From NCBI GenBank assembly GCA_951213105.1, contig OX578136.1:77186437-77250436 (forward strand): a DNA stretch of 64,000 bases, in the 5' to 3' direction. Source of the DNA: Amaurobius ferox (Eukaryota; Arthropoda; Arachnida; Araneae; Amaurobiidae). The translations under genes were made by a program, and so were the position numbers. Below are positions 33,415 through 44,814 of this stretch, one piece after another. Numbering within the stretch: the stretch's first letter is position 1; every line of letters starts with the position of its first letter. Below the pieces are notes generated by a model, which searched no databases, was not told the DNA's origin, and worked only from the letters and a program-made list of their open reading frames with translations.

Positions 33415-33600
33415 ACTCATAGCTCACTATTCCAGAATCTTCGGGTGAAGATATTGGATGTAAATTCAGTCCTCTGAAAGAACGAGAAATACCAGAAAAG
33501 AACAAAGCGGCATTTTGAAAAGTTCGAAGTTGCAAGTACCGGTGCCAAGAATTCTGACACTGGTATTTTTTGGGAAGAACACAATTATTTTTGAGTTTTT
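33415..33600 (+). repeat. Dispersed repeat family B, copy 4
   Basis: This is the fullest match to 9780-10040: CTATTCCAGAATCTTCGGG, GAAAGAACGAGAAATACCAG, AGTTCGAAGTTGCAAGTACC, GGTGCCAAGAATTCTGACAC and TGGGAAGAACAC. The overlapping minus-strand frame of 95 codons (33248-33535) is not kept in other copies. Confidence 0.6.
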
Positions 33601-33824
33601 AAAAAACATGATGTAAGCAGCAGATAATCTTTACTACACACATTAATTTTCTTCTTTATATACTTTAATGTTAATGTTTGTTGCACGAAATAATACATGA
33701 AATGCATGTTTATTTAAAAATACATCAAATTTACAGTTTTATAAGAAAAATGTTTAATTTTGGAAACATGGGATATCTTAAAATGGTAACAAGTTGTAAT
33801 TAAAAATTTGAAACTTAAATGTAA

Positions 33825-34407
33825 AAAATCTGATGTGGGCAACACATGACTTTTCTTATATAATGTAATGAATTTACTACTTTTACAGTAAAAAAAATAG
33901 GTTTTTCTTGTAGATACTTATATTTTTTCCAATATATTGAATTTTCGACAATTAGTCGCCATTTTCATTGATTTAGCGTCATTTTTCTCCATTTGGCGAG
34001 ATTTTCGTTAATTTGGCAACATTTCAAAAAGTAGCCAAATTGGCGAAATTCCGCCAAATTTGTCACCAAAATCTTGCCAAGCGTTATGGACGAAGAAATA
34101 AGTTATTCTTACAGCAGATAAATGACTATTGGCGTTCAAATACAAAAGTATTACTCAAAGTATCTTTTTTCGTGAGTGGAACGAACTAGATCCACGAGAA
34201 TGATGTCACCCCACTTATCGCATGGTATTACATATGAAAAGTGAACATTTTTCTCAATAGGAAATATTTTTTTTATTTTATATGACTTTTTGATGATTTT
34301 TTTTGAAAAATGTGCAATATCTCGAGAACGGTTCATGCTAGCGTTCTAAAATTTAATTTATGTCAATCGTTTTCTAATGAAAAATTACATAAGAAATGTC
34401 TATTTGC
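33825..34407 (+). repeat. Dispersed family A repeat, copy 5, 5' half
   Basis: It begins AATCTGATGTGGGCAACACA, has one TTGGCGA-type unit (33945-34085) and the CTCGAGAACGGTTCATGCTA block, and stops at a Tc1 fragment near 34407. The CA microsatellite and 3' palindrome are missing. Confidence 0.65.
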
Positions 34408-34858
34408 GAAATGTCTATTTGTCAAACTTGCCACATTCCCTTGTTCGAACCATATTCGCCACAGCTGGTGCACATTGTACGCGTGTAAGTGATTGTTCGC
34501 TGAGATTTGACGTATGGACCAATCTGCCCTTCTGTGTCCGATCACCATACCCCTAGTGAAATTGTCTGTTTGCTGGAACTGCTTCCGTTGGCAGCAGACT
34601 GACATTCTTTGCTGCTATGCATTTCCTCTGAGACAAAAATAATTGAAAAATGATTTCTCTGGCAGACAGAGTTGCTCGACTGTTGCTGAATTTGCAGGTT
34701 CCTTCCTTTATATCTCATTCAACGTGCGCGGGACAGCTGCCATTTTGCATCATTTACATAACTCGGTGAGCTGTATCTACTCTGCAATTTGCATATTTTT
34801 CTGCCCACTCCTTCTTGGTGTCTCATTTTCACTATCACGCAGTGTATATTGTTAAACA
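34408..34858 (-). mobile_element. Truncated Tc1-like element, 5' end only
   Basis: On the minus strand it starts at a terminal repeat CACTGCGTGATAGTGAAAAT (34858) next to TA, with an N-terminal transposase frame (34605-34407): FQQTDNFTRGMVIGHRRADW and then WFEQGNVASL. The same sequence is in the element at 50633-52027. The element is cut off after about 65 codons where family A sequence begins. Confidence 0.85.
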
Positions 34859-36795
34859 ATATTTACACAAATTATTTCGCCAATTGCATACTTTCTGCAG
34901 GCCAAAACATTTAAACTGGTTTTCTTTTGTGTAAAAAGTTATGATAGAACTAGTAATATACGTATATTTTGCTTCTAACAAAAATATTTGCTCTCTCTAC
35001 CTATTAAGGAAAAAGCTAAGGACTCCGGGAATTTAATAAACGCGATGTTATCTGTTTTTATTCATCTCTTAGATTACATTCAAACTTTTATTTGTTCCCC
35101 TCTCCATCTGCGAGAGCCAACAGTTACTATTGGACAATAAATACGTATGTGGTATTTCATTATTCTATTGATGTGTACTCTACGAAACGAACATATATGT
35201 GTTTGAATCATTTGAGTATTATATCTAATTTTTGTCATAAATATTTCTTAGATGGTGTCGGGTCTCAAACTAACACCTACGGTAATACAGTAAAAGGATA
35301 ATCTATTCCAGAAGCTGGATGTTTCAGTTTTCGTCATCTTATGAATTGATTTGTGATAAGATGTCTTCATCCTTTTTAACGAAGAGTGGGTATTCTGAAA
35401 CGAGCTGCAGTCGATCTACATATATATAAAATAAGTAGATTCTAAGTATTAAAGTTATATGTCTTAAGATAATAATAAGTACTCTCCTTATAATCACGAA
35501 TATTAAACAGTAAAATACTAAGTTTAAATTAGTTTCCGAAAAAGCTACGAATATTGTTTATATTCATCGATACTGTCTCACTTGTTGCCTGCAGATAAAA
35601 AGCTTTTATTGTTTAATACAGCGGAGAATATAGATCTTCTCCTTCATTTTACGGTTGTCTTCATGTTCTGTTTCTTCAAAGATAAAGGTGGTTGCAAATT
35701 CCTCAATGAATTCCGATGCAAAAAACTTTTAAATACATGGCCAATTTGTGGGTCTAAAAGTCCCTCTGATAGATTGGTGATATAGGATGTAAGGTGCAGC
35801 CTCTGTGGATGTCACTCCCACTAGGTTCTGTTCTAAATTGACTCAAGGACTCAAGGACAATGAGTTATAAAAAGTAGCCAGGAGAGGAAGAATCATCCAC
35901 ATTTAAACTTTACAGAATAGGACTTATAGCGATTACAACAAGCTTTTGCTTGTGTGGTTGGTAGCGTTTCAGCCGTCCAAGCATGTGCCTTATACATTAT
36001 ACTGGGTCATGTCGAAACGCATATATCATCAATTTCGAATGTGCTACTCTTACAGATATACTCTCAAAACCAGGAGAGGTACGCATATCTTTTGACCTAC
36101 TGTATTCCATACTACCAATTGGGGTCAAAAAGCGATCACAGAAGAGTTATAAGGAATTAAAAACAACCCTTGAAAATATAACAACTTGAATGTTCTTGGT
36201 CATCCTAGAAGAGAGGCTATCGCGATCTTTAGGTTGACAATGGTATGCAAAGGAATTAATTCCCATTTTTATTTCGTAAGTGCAGCAAGATGTTCCATAA
36301 GTCTGCTTTGTTTGCTGGACAATGTCATGCAGTGTCCGAAAGTAACATCTGCTGAGTCCTTGTTGATTGTCTTACCTAGCATCGATTTTTCTTGCTTTCT
36401 AAGACGTTATTCCTGAGGTGCGTTGACAAAAATTCCCAGTATTGTAAATCTGCTATTAGGTCCGGAATGGTCCTTGGTGAGGGCTGACCTGATGCAATTT
36501 GTATGTCAAGTGCATCTTACGCATGCACATTGGGCTACTTCAAAGAAAATCATCGACCGGCTGAGAACTGTAGTGCAAGCTAATATCCCTGAATACGAAT
36601 ACCAATCATGGACCTACAGCAACTCTATAATGCCAAACATGGGGTTTCAATATGTCGTATCTGTACTTCTTGCACATACTTGAATTTCTGTCGAACATGT
36701 GGGGTTCAGTGTCCATTTAAAATTACGTCTATCCATACCAATACTCTATAACGTCTAAATTAATCCCGTTCTATAAAAATAAGTGGTTGGGTCGA
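34859..36795. other. AT-rich DNA with faint SINE remnants
   Basis: Weak matches to the SINE body are at 35790-35845 (CCTCTGTGGATGTCACTCCC) and 35955-36000 (CAGCCGTCCAAGCATGTGCC). Open frames at 35582, 36186 and 36423 show no known domain. Nothing else is supported. Confidence 0.4.
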
Positions 36796-36799
36796 ATTC

Positions 36800-37290
36800 C
36801 CTGTTCTTTCCAAACAGTGGCGTGACGTAAATCAGTCTGGTAAACTAAATCTGGTATCATCAATGCAGAGTACACTGATTCTATCTTCCAGTTTCGATCT
36901 GTAAACACGTATGTATGTGCATAGGGGTAAGCTAGAAACAAACTGTTGGACGTTTGGTATACATTCCAGTTTCCTTAAACCTCCTGTAAACAGTTTGTCT
37001 AGAAACAGTCGCTTTTGTAATAACAACAGCTCTTCAGAAAGTTGATTTGCAGACCTCGTTCTGAGCAGTTAGTGGTAGATACATATACTGTCCAGGTTTG
37101 TGGACGACCTTATAATGGCTGTCTTCAAACGTTTTCAGTATTATGGAACTTTATCTGCTGTCAGCAGATTGAAATTTGTGCCACATATAGTGCTCAGGAA
37201 ACTTCTGTCCTTATTTTTTCTTAATCCAACTATTCTGATGATTCTATCCTTTAAAAAATCAACTTGACGTCTTTGTGCCATAATCGGTTC
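36800..37290 (-). pseudogene. Tc1-like transposase relic, heavily frameshifted
   Basis: The minus strand starts MAQRRQVDFLKDRIIRIVGL near 37280. Further on it has a stretch with KRLFLDKLFTGGLRKLECIP, corresponding to the second HTH, and VLCIDDTRFSL, corresponding to the first catalytic D block (FTDESRFSL type). At least three stops or frameshifts intervene. The C-terminal half and inverted repeats were not found. The family match is by pattern only. Confidence 0.55.
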
Positions 37291-37620
37291 CTGCTTGAAA
37301 TGAAAACAACAATGAAAACAACAGGAAACTAAATAGACACACCCGTTAGGGGGAGCTGTTGTTTTTGTTTTACGATATTCATCTTAATTGTGCATACACC
37401 GTCGTCACCTGATAGAATTTGTGTAAAAACTTGGTTTAACTTAGTGTATAACTTAGATGCAAAATTTTACTGTTCTGTTTGAGTTAATAATTTTGATCGT
37501 TTTGCGACTTATGCTTGGGTTTTTGACACCATATATATAATTATATTCTCCATTTAATCATAATTCAATTATCATAATATTTTATACTGATTTCTATTTT
37601 ACTGTTTTATGTATACTGTT

Positions 37621-37848
37621 GCCGATGTGGTGGCCGAGCGGTCAAAGAGGCAGGCGTTTCGTCGTGATGGCTCGGCTGCCAGATTGCGGGTTCGAGTCCC
37701 GCCTGCGGGCATGGATGTTGTAATGCCTTATTTGGGGCAGAAGTCAGACTTCTCACTTCGGGTGCCCCGGGTCATTAGACTAAACAGAAGCAGTGCACTC
37801 TTTCTTCCTTAATTGTAATGTTAGGGACACGACAACAACAACAACAGC
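37621..37848 (+). mobile_element. Second tRNA-derived SINE family, 228 bp, with 12-bp TSD
   Basis: Perfect direct repeats ATGTATACTGTT lie at 37609-37620 and 37849-37860. The head resembles a Ser/Leu-type tRNA: box A TGGCCGAGCGG (37631-37641), a perfect T-arm GCGGG-TTCGAGT-CCCGC with box B GGTTCGAGTCC (37689-37699). The body has GGGGCAGAAGTC and GGGTGCCCC, and the 3' end is GACAACAACAACAACAG. It is not a functional tRNA gene, as it lacks acceptor pairing and is flanked by TSDs. Confidence 0.9.
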
Positions 37849-37869
37849 ATGTATACTGTTTCATGTTTA

Positions 37870-39100
37870 CTAATTTATGTTTAGTGCATATTTATAACTA
37901 GTTTTCATGTGAAATGGCTAAACGGCAATAGTTCGTATAGCTTGTATGATGGTAAATAGGATGAAAATTATTGTATTGCAATATTTTGTATTTCAGAAGT
38001 TGCACACACTGATATGTTCAATTGAACAAACTAATGAGAACTACCCTATTTTAAGTGAAATAGAGTTAGGAAATTGGGTCATGGATGAACAGTTTATAAA
38101 ATTCTACAGGAAAAATCTCTAAACGTAAATACTATAATCATAAGTTTAAACATATTTATTAATTGTATTTAGTTAGCCCTTTTTTTACTACTTTAACAAA
38201 TATGTCCTACATTGCTATTGCATAGCAAATAAAATATATGATTTAATGTAAACATTTAAAAGTAGTTGAAGTTTGAGAGATGTTAAATTTCTAAGAAGGA
38301 AAACTAATTTAAACAATTTTACAAATCCGCGATAGGAATTTAACGGATTTGTCAATATTTAGCTAAAGTACAAGATGAAATTCTATGTTTGTTTATTGAA
38401 GTCATATAGGATAACAATAACTGTTTCTCGGATTCGAACTTTTGTAATTATAATTTAAATTCCTGTAATTATTTATAAAATCTTATTATAAAATGAAATC
38501 TGTCCCTGAGGATATTAGTTTTGGTTAAGTTTCGATTAATGGAATCTTCGCGAGTAATCTTTTAATTTGCTTCTTTTGAACAGAGCATAGCTCGTTTCAA
38601 TGGAGGCTACGAATCGGAAAACATCCATTCATTTACATAAAGTTTAATTTAAAGTTTGAGATTAAGTTTCAAAGTTAAAATACAATTTAATTAAACCAGA
38701 TTCTTATATACAATAAAAAAAACCAGATGTGTCTAGCACATTAATTTCCGTACAGATTCACAATGTTTCCAATGTTTGACATAGGAAAATAATAATGCAA
38801 ATTAGAGACTTTTTATAACTCGATTTCGCTACAGATCAAGAAAATTTGTAAGTTAAATAGTAAACCAAATTTAAATTTTATTGCAAATCGCTTAATTATT
38901 TGGAGAAGCATAGGGGTACCCATTATAAGTAAAATGTCTAATATCCAAACAATGGTTGGCAATAACTCATAAACAATGGTTGGCAATAACTCATAAACAA
39001 TAGTGTTCATTTATCTCTTGTTAAAATATTTTGAAAACAATTTTAAATATAATAAATGTAATTAATGATACGATAAATATATTTATTTTTCTCTGATCTT
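37870..39100. other. AT-rich DNA with one short tandem repeat
   Basis: Two and a part copies of a 24-bp unit AAACAATGGTTGGCAATAAC plus TCAT lie at 38947-39000. No gene is seen. Confidence 0.5.
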
Positions 39101-39101
39101 T

Positions 39102-39107
<6 letters not shown>

Positions 39108-39193
<86 letters not shown>
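39108..39193. repeat. TA microsatellite
   Basis: An uninterrupted run of about 43 TA units. The 60-codon frame over it is an artefact. Confidence 0.95.
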
Positions 39194-39197
<4 letters not shown>

Positions 39198-39199
39198 AA

Positions 39200-40607
39200 T
39201 CATATTTTATTGCCTATTTGCATTACTGTTATTTGTTACACACGTTTGGCAACAGTGGATCTCTACTTTTAAACTTTGCGATTGACTCTACATTTTGGGC
39301 TCCATTGGTTTGTACACTTGCAGTTTTTAATTCCAGGTATTCTTGTTTCCTTTATTATTTTTCTATCTTTATGTGTGTAGTGCATGTTGTTAGAGTTTAG
39401 GAATATTATCTATCTCTAAAATCAGAAACACACATTTTGTATTCATTTTGATTAAATACTTGGACCTGACTAAGAGTTTTTTGAAAATGAACAATTCATT
39501 TATTTAAGCCTAGCGCTTATCTATTTGTATAGCTTTAATGCTTGGATTTTATTTGTTTTTCAATTATCGATTACATTCCATTCATATTTGTTGATAATCT
39601 TTAGCTTGATGACTAGCAATTTACATTTTTTTCCATTAGATTGACGATTCTCTATTTAATACTCCTTTATATTATGTAGGCATTTTTTAAAGTCAGGATT
39701 TTTGAGCTGCAATTTCTCTCTATTCTATCATTGGATTTTGAAACTATTATATATATATATCCTCCAAATTCGTTATTAAAATTATCAACTCAGTGTATCA
39801 ACTTCCACTCGATAACATCCAAGACAACTTTCTCAATTATAGTGGCTAACAAAAACATTATAATTATTAATTATATAAATAAATAAAAATGAAAAATAAT
39901 AAAATAAGCTAAGAAAAAATAGAAAAATCAAAAAATAAGAAAATAAGATACTTTAATATTAATGTTTTGAATTTTATTTTCGCTAAAAAATTGTAGCTTT
40001 AGCCAGTTTGAAACTACGTTTTGAGCGCCCCTGTAATGGTGTATAGCAGCATTCTCGTTTATCTATCTCCTCTATGAATCAGTTGTTTAGTAAGATTTTT
40101 TATCTTTGCTTCATGTTCATATTCTGAATCTCTTATAATGGTAATAGTCCTGTCTCCTGCTCTGACTCACTGGACGGGTTTGGGACTGTAGTCGTGAACA
40201 TTCGTACTGCCTCCTAGGTTGTATTTCATCATGTTCATTCCGGTGCTTCTAGATATTTTTTTTATATTGTTGAGGTTGATCGCATATACATGTGGTGAAA
40301 GAAAGTGTTCCTACCACGTGGTAATACAAATTTTCCTAATGTTTCTTATCTTCAGTTTTTCATCTTCTGGTGACTGTAGTCTGAAATTTGACATTAATAA
40401 TAATGTACTATTGTCCAATCTGAAACAAGTATTTGCTTGGGTTAATTAGAATTAAATTCTCAGATCTGAAGATGAATTAAAGTCTTTATCTTCGAATTTG
40501 GTCCGGTGCTGATTTTTTCAATTATAGGCATTATGGAATTGGTTTTGCTTCTATGGTGATGTTAAGATTTCACGATTACTTGAATTAATTATTTTTATTA
40601 TTACTTC

Positions 40608-40661
<54 letters not shown>

Positions 40662-43560
40662 TTAAATGAGGTATTCATAATACTTACCATTGAAACTGTA
40701 AAGTACTACTTTTCTCAAAATATACTTCTAAAGAAGTTTCAAAACGTGAATTGTATTCTGAAATTTTGAAGTGTAATATTGTGGCCTCTAACCGATGATT
40801 TGGGATTGAACCGGGGTAAAGAGAGAAGAATATAAATAATATATATTCTGAGGGAAATTACAACCACTCGTCTTTCTTATGCTTGCATAATCCGTATTGT
40901 TCTGTCCACTTATGTCAAATAGTAGGTTAAAAAACTGTGTTTCGAATGGTAAATTTCAAATAATAGAAAACATCATTAATAAAAGTCTCCAAAATATCAT
41001 TATACATTTGTTTTATAGGTAAACCGTTATTTATAAGGATTCTTAAAAATGTTCATTTATTATATTCATAAAATACATCACATTAAAAAATGCATTGTTA
41101 TTTTTCAACATTTATTCTAATTATAAAAAGTATGAAATATTCAGTCTAGATTTTCTTTCTTATGTCTCATTCTGAATACAAAATTCCATTCATATACGTA
41201 TAGTTTAGTTACCGTGATCACTGCTGTATTTAATCCTACGAGTTTAAACCATGCATACATACACAAACGGGATTACAGTAAAAGGGCGCAGGGTGGAAAA
41301 TCTACATAATCCCCAAATAAAAATTGCCAAAGGAAATAAAAAGTACTTTCAAACATTTTAGTCCCTTCCCCAGTTTAAATAGTTTTAAATGTTAGTATAC
41401 TGCTTGCTTTTTGCATTTGAAATTATTGTAACATTAGGCTTTAATTTATAAGTCAACAATAATTATTTCCATGTTTCTTTTGGACTGTGTTTGTTTTTTC
41501 CTTGTTATCGGTTTTTAAATCTTCAATAACTTCTCACTTAGAAGGTTGCTACATTTGAATTACCTATATAATCAATGTAATGCCACCATAATCTTATCTT
41601 CCAATAATTTGGGCTTTGTTGGTTCTTCCCTTAAACCCTTTAAATATGTTCAAAGTATCTTTAAGTATTTACGTCCAAATTTTGAATTAAAATGTTTTGT
41701 ATAAAACAATATGCTGCTCGTACTATAGTATAAGAAAGGAGAAGAGTACCCGAAGACGTATCGAAATGAAAGTACTACAATAGAAATGCCATAAGTTTTT
41801 ATTTTAACCACACAAATTCGATGTAAAGTTTTATTTTAAAACCGACTAGTAATCAGTTGTTGACCCAGTTGGAAATTATTTTGTGTTGATCTGAATTATG
41901 ATAAGTCATCAGTAGGGTTGGTGATATGCAACACACATTAAGTTTATTCATTGTTCATAAATTAGTAAATTTATTTCATTATTTTTTAGACTCACTGGAA
42001 AATAATAATAAATATGTCCCTAAGGCAGCTATTATTGTATTCCCAGGGCAGTAATTAGTAACTGCTGATCGACTTTGCGTCTTTAAGCTTTCTTCAGCAT
42101 GGAATATCTTATAAGTGCAATGGCAACAATAAAACTGTCTATGTGCCACAATTTTACAAACATCTTTAGTAACCGATACTTCAGTCATGTTAGGCATTTA
42201 GTTACAGTCATACCACACAGTCATAAGATATTATCATACCATACCGCATAGCCATACCGTTGCCATAGCCCGCACTGTCAGACAATTGTCATATCCCACA
42301 TTGTCATACAATTGTCGTAGCAGTTTTCAGACAATTGTCATAGCAGACATTGCCATACCCACATAACCACAGAGGCCACGTTGCTGTATTACCTCATACT
42401 TCATATAGACCCCATTGGCATGCCATTATTATACCACGCAGCCATACCATACCTTGTTGCACATGTACACCACATTTTTGCACGTGTACAACTAAAGTGA
42501 CATCAGTTGAAACTAGCATTTACGTTTCGAAGCACGTGGCGTGCATTTGGAACACTTTAGATTTTGCGCGCACTGCAAATGCGTGGTGCACATTTATATT
42601 AATTTTATTGAAGTTAGTTAAGTACATTGCATTGCTACTTGAAATGCCGCAAATAACCCACCGTATAATCTTTAGTAAGAGTTCCTGGAATAGAATATTC
42701 TAACACAATACTACTCGCAATTAACCTCACATATTTTAACTTTTAAATAACATTATTTATTAAAAACATTCTATTTATTACTAAATTAATTACAAAAATT
42801 ACCACATATAATTAAAGACGAGATTGGAAATGTGAGACCATTTAAGTCAAAAATATCCATACTGAATATGACCTTCTATAATATTTGATCTGCGCATACC
42901 TCCATATCTGTCTTTGGACATTGATACACAATTTGCTATTGCACATTTCCTCTTCGGCAAACTTTGCCTTCATTTTATGATGCAATGGCAATCTGAAAGC
43001 ACATTACTGACTCTCGTCCGAACGCTGACACACATCACTGCTTCGTTTCTCTCTCTGTTCTGCTCTATATTACACTGAATGCAACTGATCTGTTACCGTA
43101 ATTTTTACATATCTGAAACTCTAGTGATTCTATCTCTATAGCACCTTCTCTCGGTTGCCATCTCTTTTTGCCCGAGGTCTCATAAGCCTCTTCGGCTACC
43201 ATTGGTCGACCTCAGGACGACGTGACAACACATCTTCCATATTGGTTTAACTTTGAACCAATTCCATGGTTTTTCCTTTAGCCTCCAGTAACAGCTCTGG
43301 TTCAACCCAACCTGTACTTGAAGCTTCCTTATTTATGACCCTAACTGACCTCTCGGGTCAGGGGTGCAATACATTGGCGTCTTGCAGTTTGACGCCATTG
43401 TTTGATCTGCTAGATATCATAAATCCACATATAAAACTGTCTACATGATTTCTGGACTCACACTATGTATATAGTGTCTTTAGGAAGCGCTGTTTTATAT
43501 TCGTTGACAAGTGCTCATTGAAAATTGTGGAATTTTTTTAAGTTTTAATACATACACACT
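39200..43560. other. AT-rich DNA, no supported gene
   Basis: It holds a TA run at 40614-40659 and a loose array of CATA.CATTGTCATA-type words at 42205-42360 (several ACAATTGTCAT copies). A GC-richer patch at 43010-43440 has a minus-strand stretch GVKLQDANVLHP and VEPELLLEAKGKTMEL that I cannot assign. The short frames here show no domain. Confidence 0.4.
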
Positions 43561-43580
43561 AAATTTATGAAGCGTAGTGT

Positions 43581-43643
43581 CGAAAGCCCAGACCATCCGA
43601 CTCGTCCGTGGACTTAGAGTAGCTTTTTGGATGGCCGGCTGTG
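43581..43643 (-). mobile_element. 63-bp micro-retroposon with 14-bp TSD
   Basis: Perfect direct repeats ATGAAGCGTAGTGT lie at 43567-43580 and 43644-43657. The insert on the minus strand has GCCGGCCATCC near its start and GGACGAGTCGGATGGTCTGG near its end, the same SINE 3'-end variant as 828-890, of the same length. No tRNA head or body is present. The ends agree to within a few bases, so both copies start at the same internal point. Confidence 0.88.
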
Positions 43644-43657
43644 ATGAAGCGTAGTGT

Positions 43658-44814
43658 TATGTTGTTGGCAAGTGCTCATTGAAAATGGCAAAGTTTTGTG
43701 AGTATACGCAAAACAAAAGAGTATCGAATGTGTCCGAGCGTTTTGTGTGTGTTCATTTCACAGTAAATGGTGATCTTTGTGCAGCCTAATGTCGACAAGA
43801 AAATGAACAAACTATTCTCATGGTTGTCATTTATATATCGCCAAATTAAAGCTTTGGTGATATCATTAGATTTATTCTGCCACACTCTATTGAGGGTACA
43901 AAATTGTTGAGAAGTATTCTAGACGACTTACTAATGATTCTCAGTAATAATTTCAATATTAATTTTAGTTCAGAAGAAACACAACCACTGATCACATTTT
44001 TTGAGGGAAAATTAATATTGAAATCAAATACTGATAGGAATAAATCCACTACCAGGTTGTAGTGTGTGAGCGCTTTTAGGATAATTTATATTTTGCTTTC
44101 ATTATCATAAGGGAATACCTTCAACCTTTAAGTACAAATCGGTGGATGCTGATGAATAAGGATTAAAATATTAAATTACTTTATGTTTTCTCCATTTATA
44201 TACAGCATTACCGTCTCCTTTTTGTAATATCCAAAAACTTTTCTACATTAAGAAAAGTTAACGGTTTATATATTTAACAAAATTTTTACTGCCAAAGCGT
44301 AAGAGTTAAACACACATATTTGCGTTAACTATGGGTTTATTAAAAAGCAAAACTGTCGTTATCAAGAGTGCCTTATTACTTTTACCAGTCAGAATCATCG
44401 GCTTATTGATTTTTGTGGGCTTTTTAGAGCAAATTTCGAAAGAACGAGTTTGATATTGCAACTTGCACGAGTAATATTCGTTTCAGGGCTAGAACTCTTA
44501 TCTTAATAAAGGTTTCCGATCCAGATTTTCTTACGACAAGATGAGCAATTAATATAAAGTAGGATATTTTTAATTTTATACTTTAGCTTGATTGATTGGC
44601 TGGTGTAAAAGTCTTTATATATATTGTAAAAGTGTGATAAGTTTGAATCGTCTGAAGATAAACTTGACTTCTAACGATAGCAAATTAAATATAAGTTTAT
44701 TGATTTTATTTGCTTTCTCAGATACTGTTCATTGTAAATCAAAATATTACAGTGCGTTTAATTTATTATTTTGAAAGTATTTGATTGAGTGGGTTAAATA
44801 TTTATTTTCTACAC
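43658..44814. other. AT-rich DNA, no recognised feature
   Basis: Sequence at 43665-43690 (GCAAGTGCTCATTGAAAAT) repeats 43509-43527, a short direct duplication around the micro-retroposon. No gene is seen. Confidence 0.45.

Noticed and set aside
37621..37710. Functional tRNA-Ser or tRNA-Leu gene
   Set aside because: The A box, B box and T-arm are good, but the acceptor stem does not pair, an AAC-tailed body follows, and 12-bp target duplications flank the unit. It is a SINE.
40219..40449. Small membrane-like protein of 76 codons
   Set aside because: Hydrophobic stretches are expected from T-rich DNA; there is no conserved motif or neighbouring gene.
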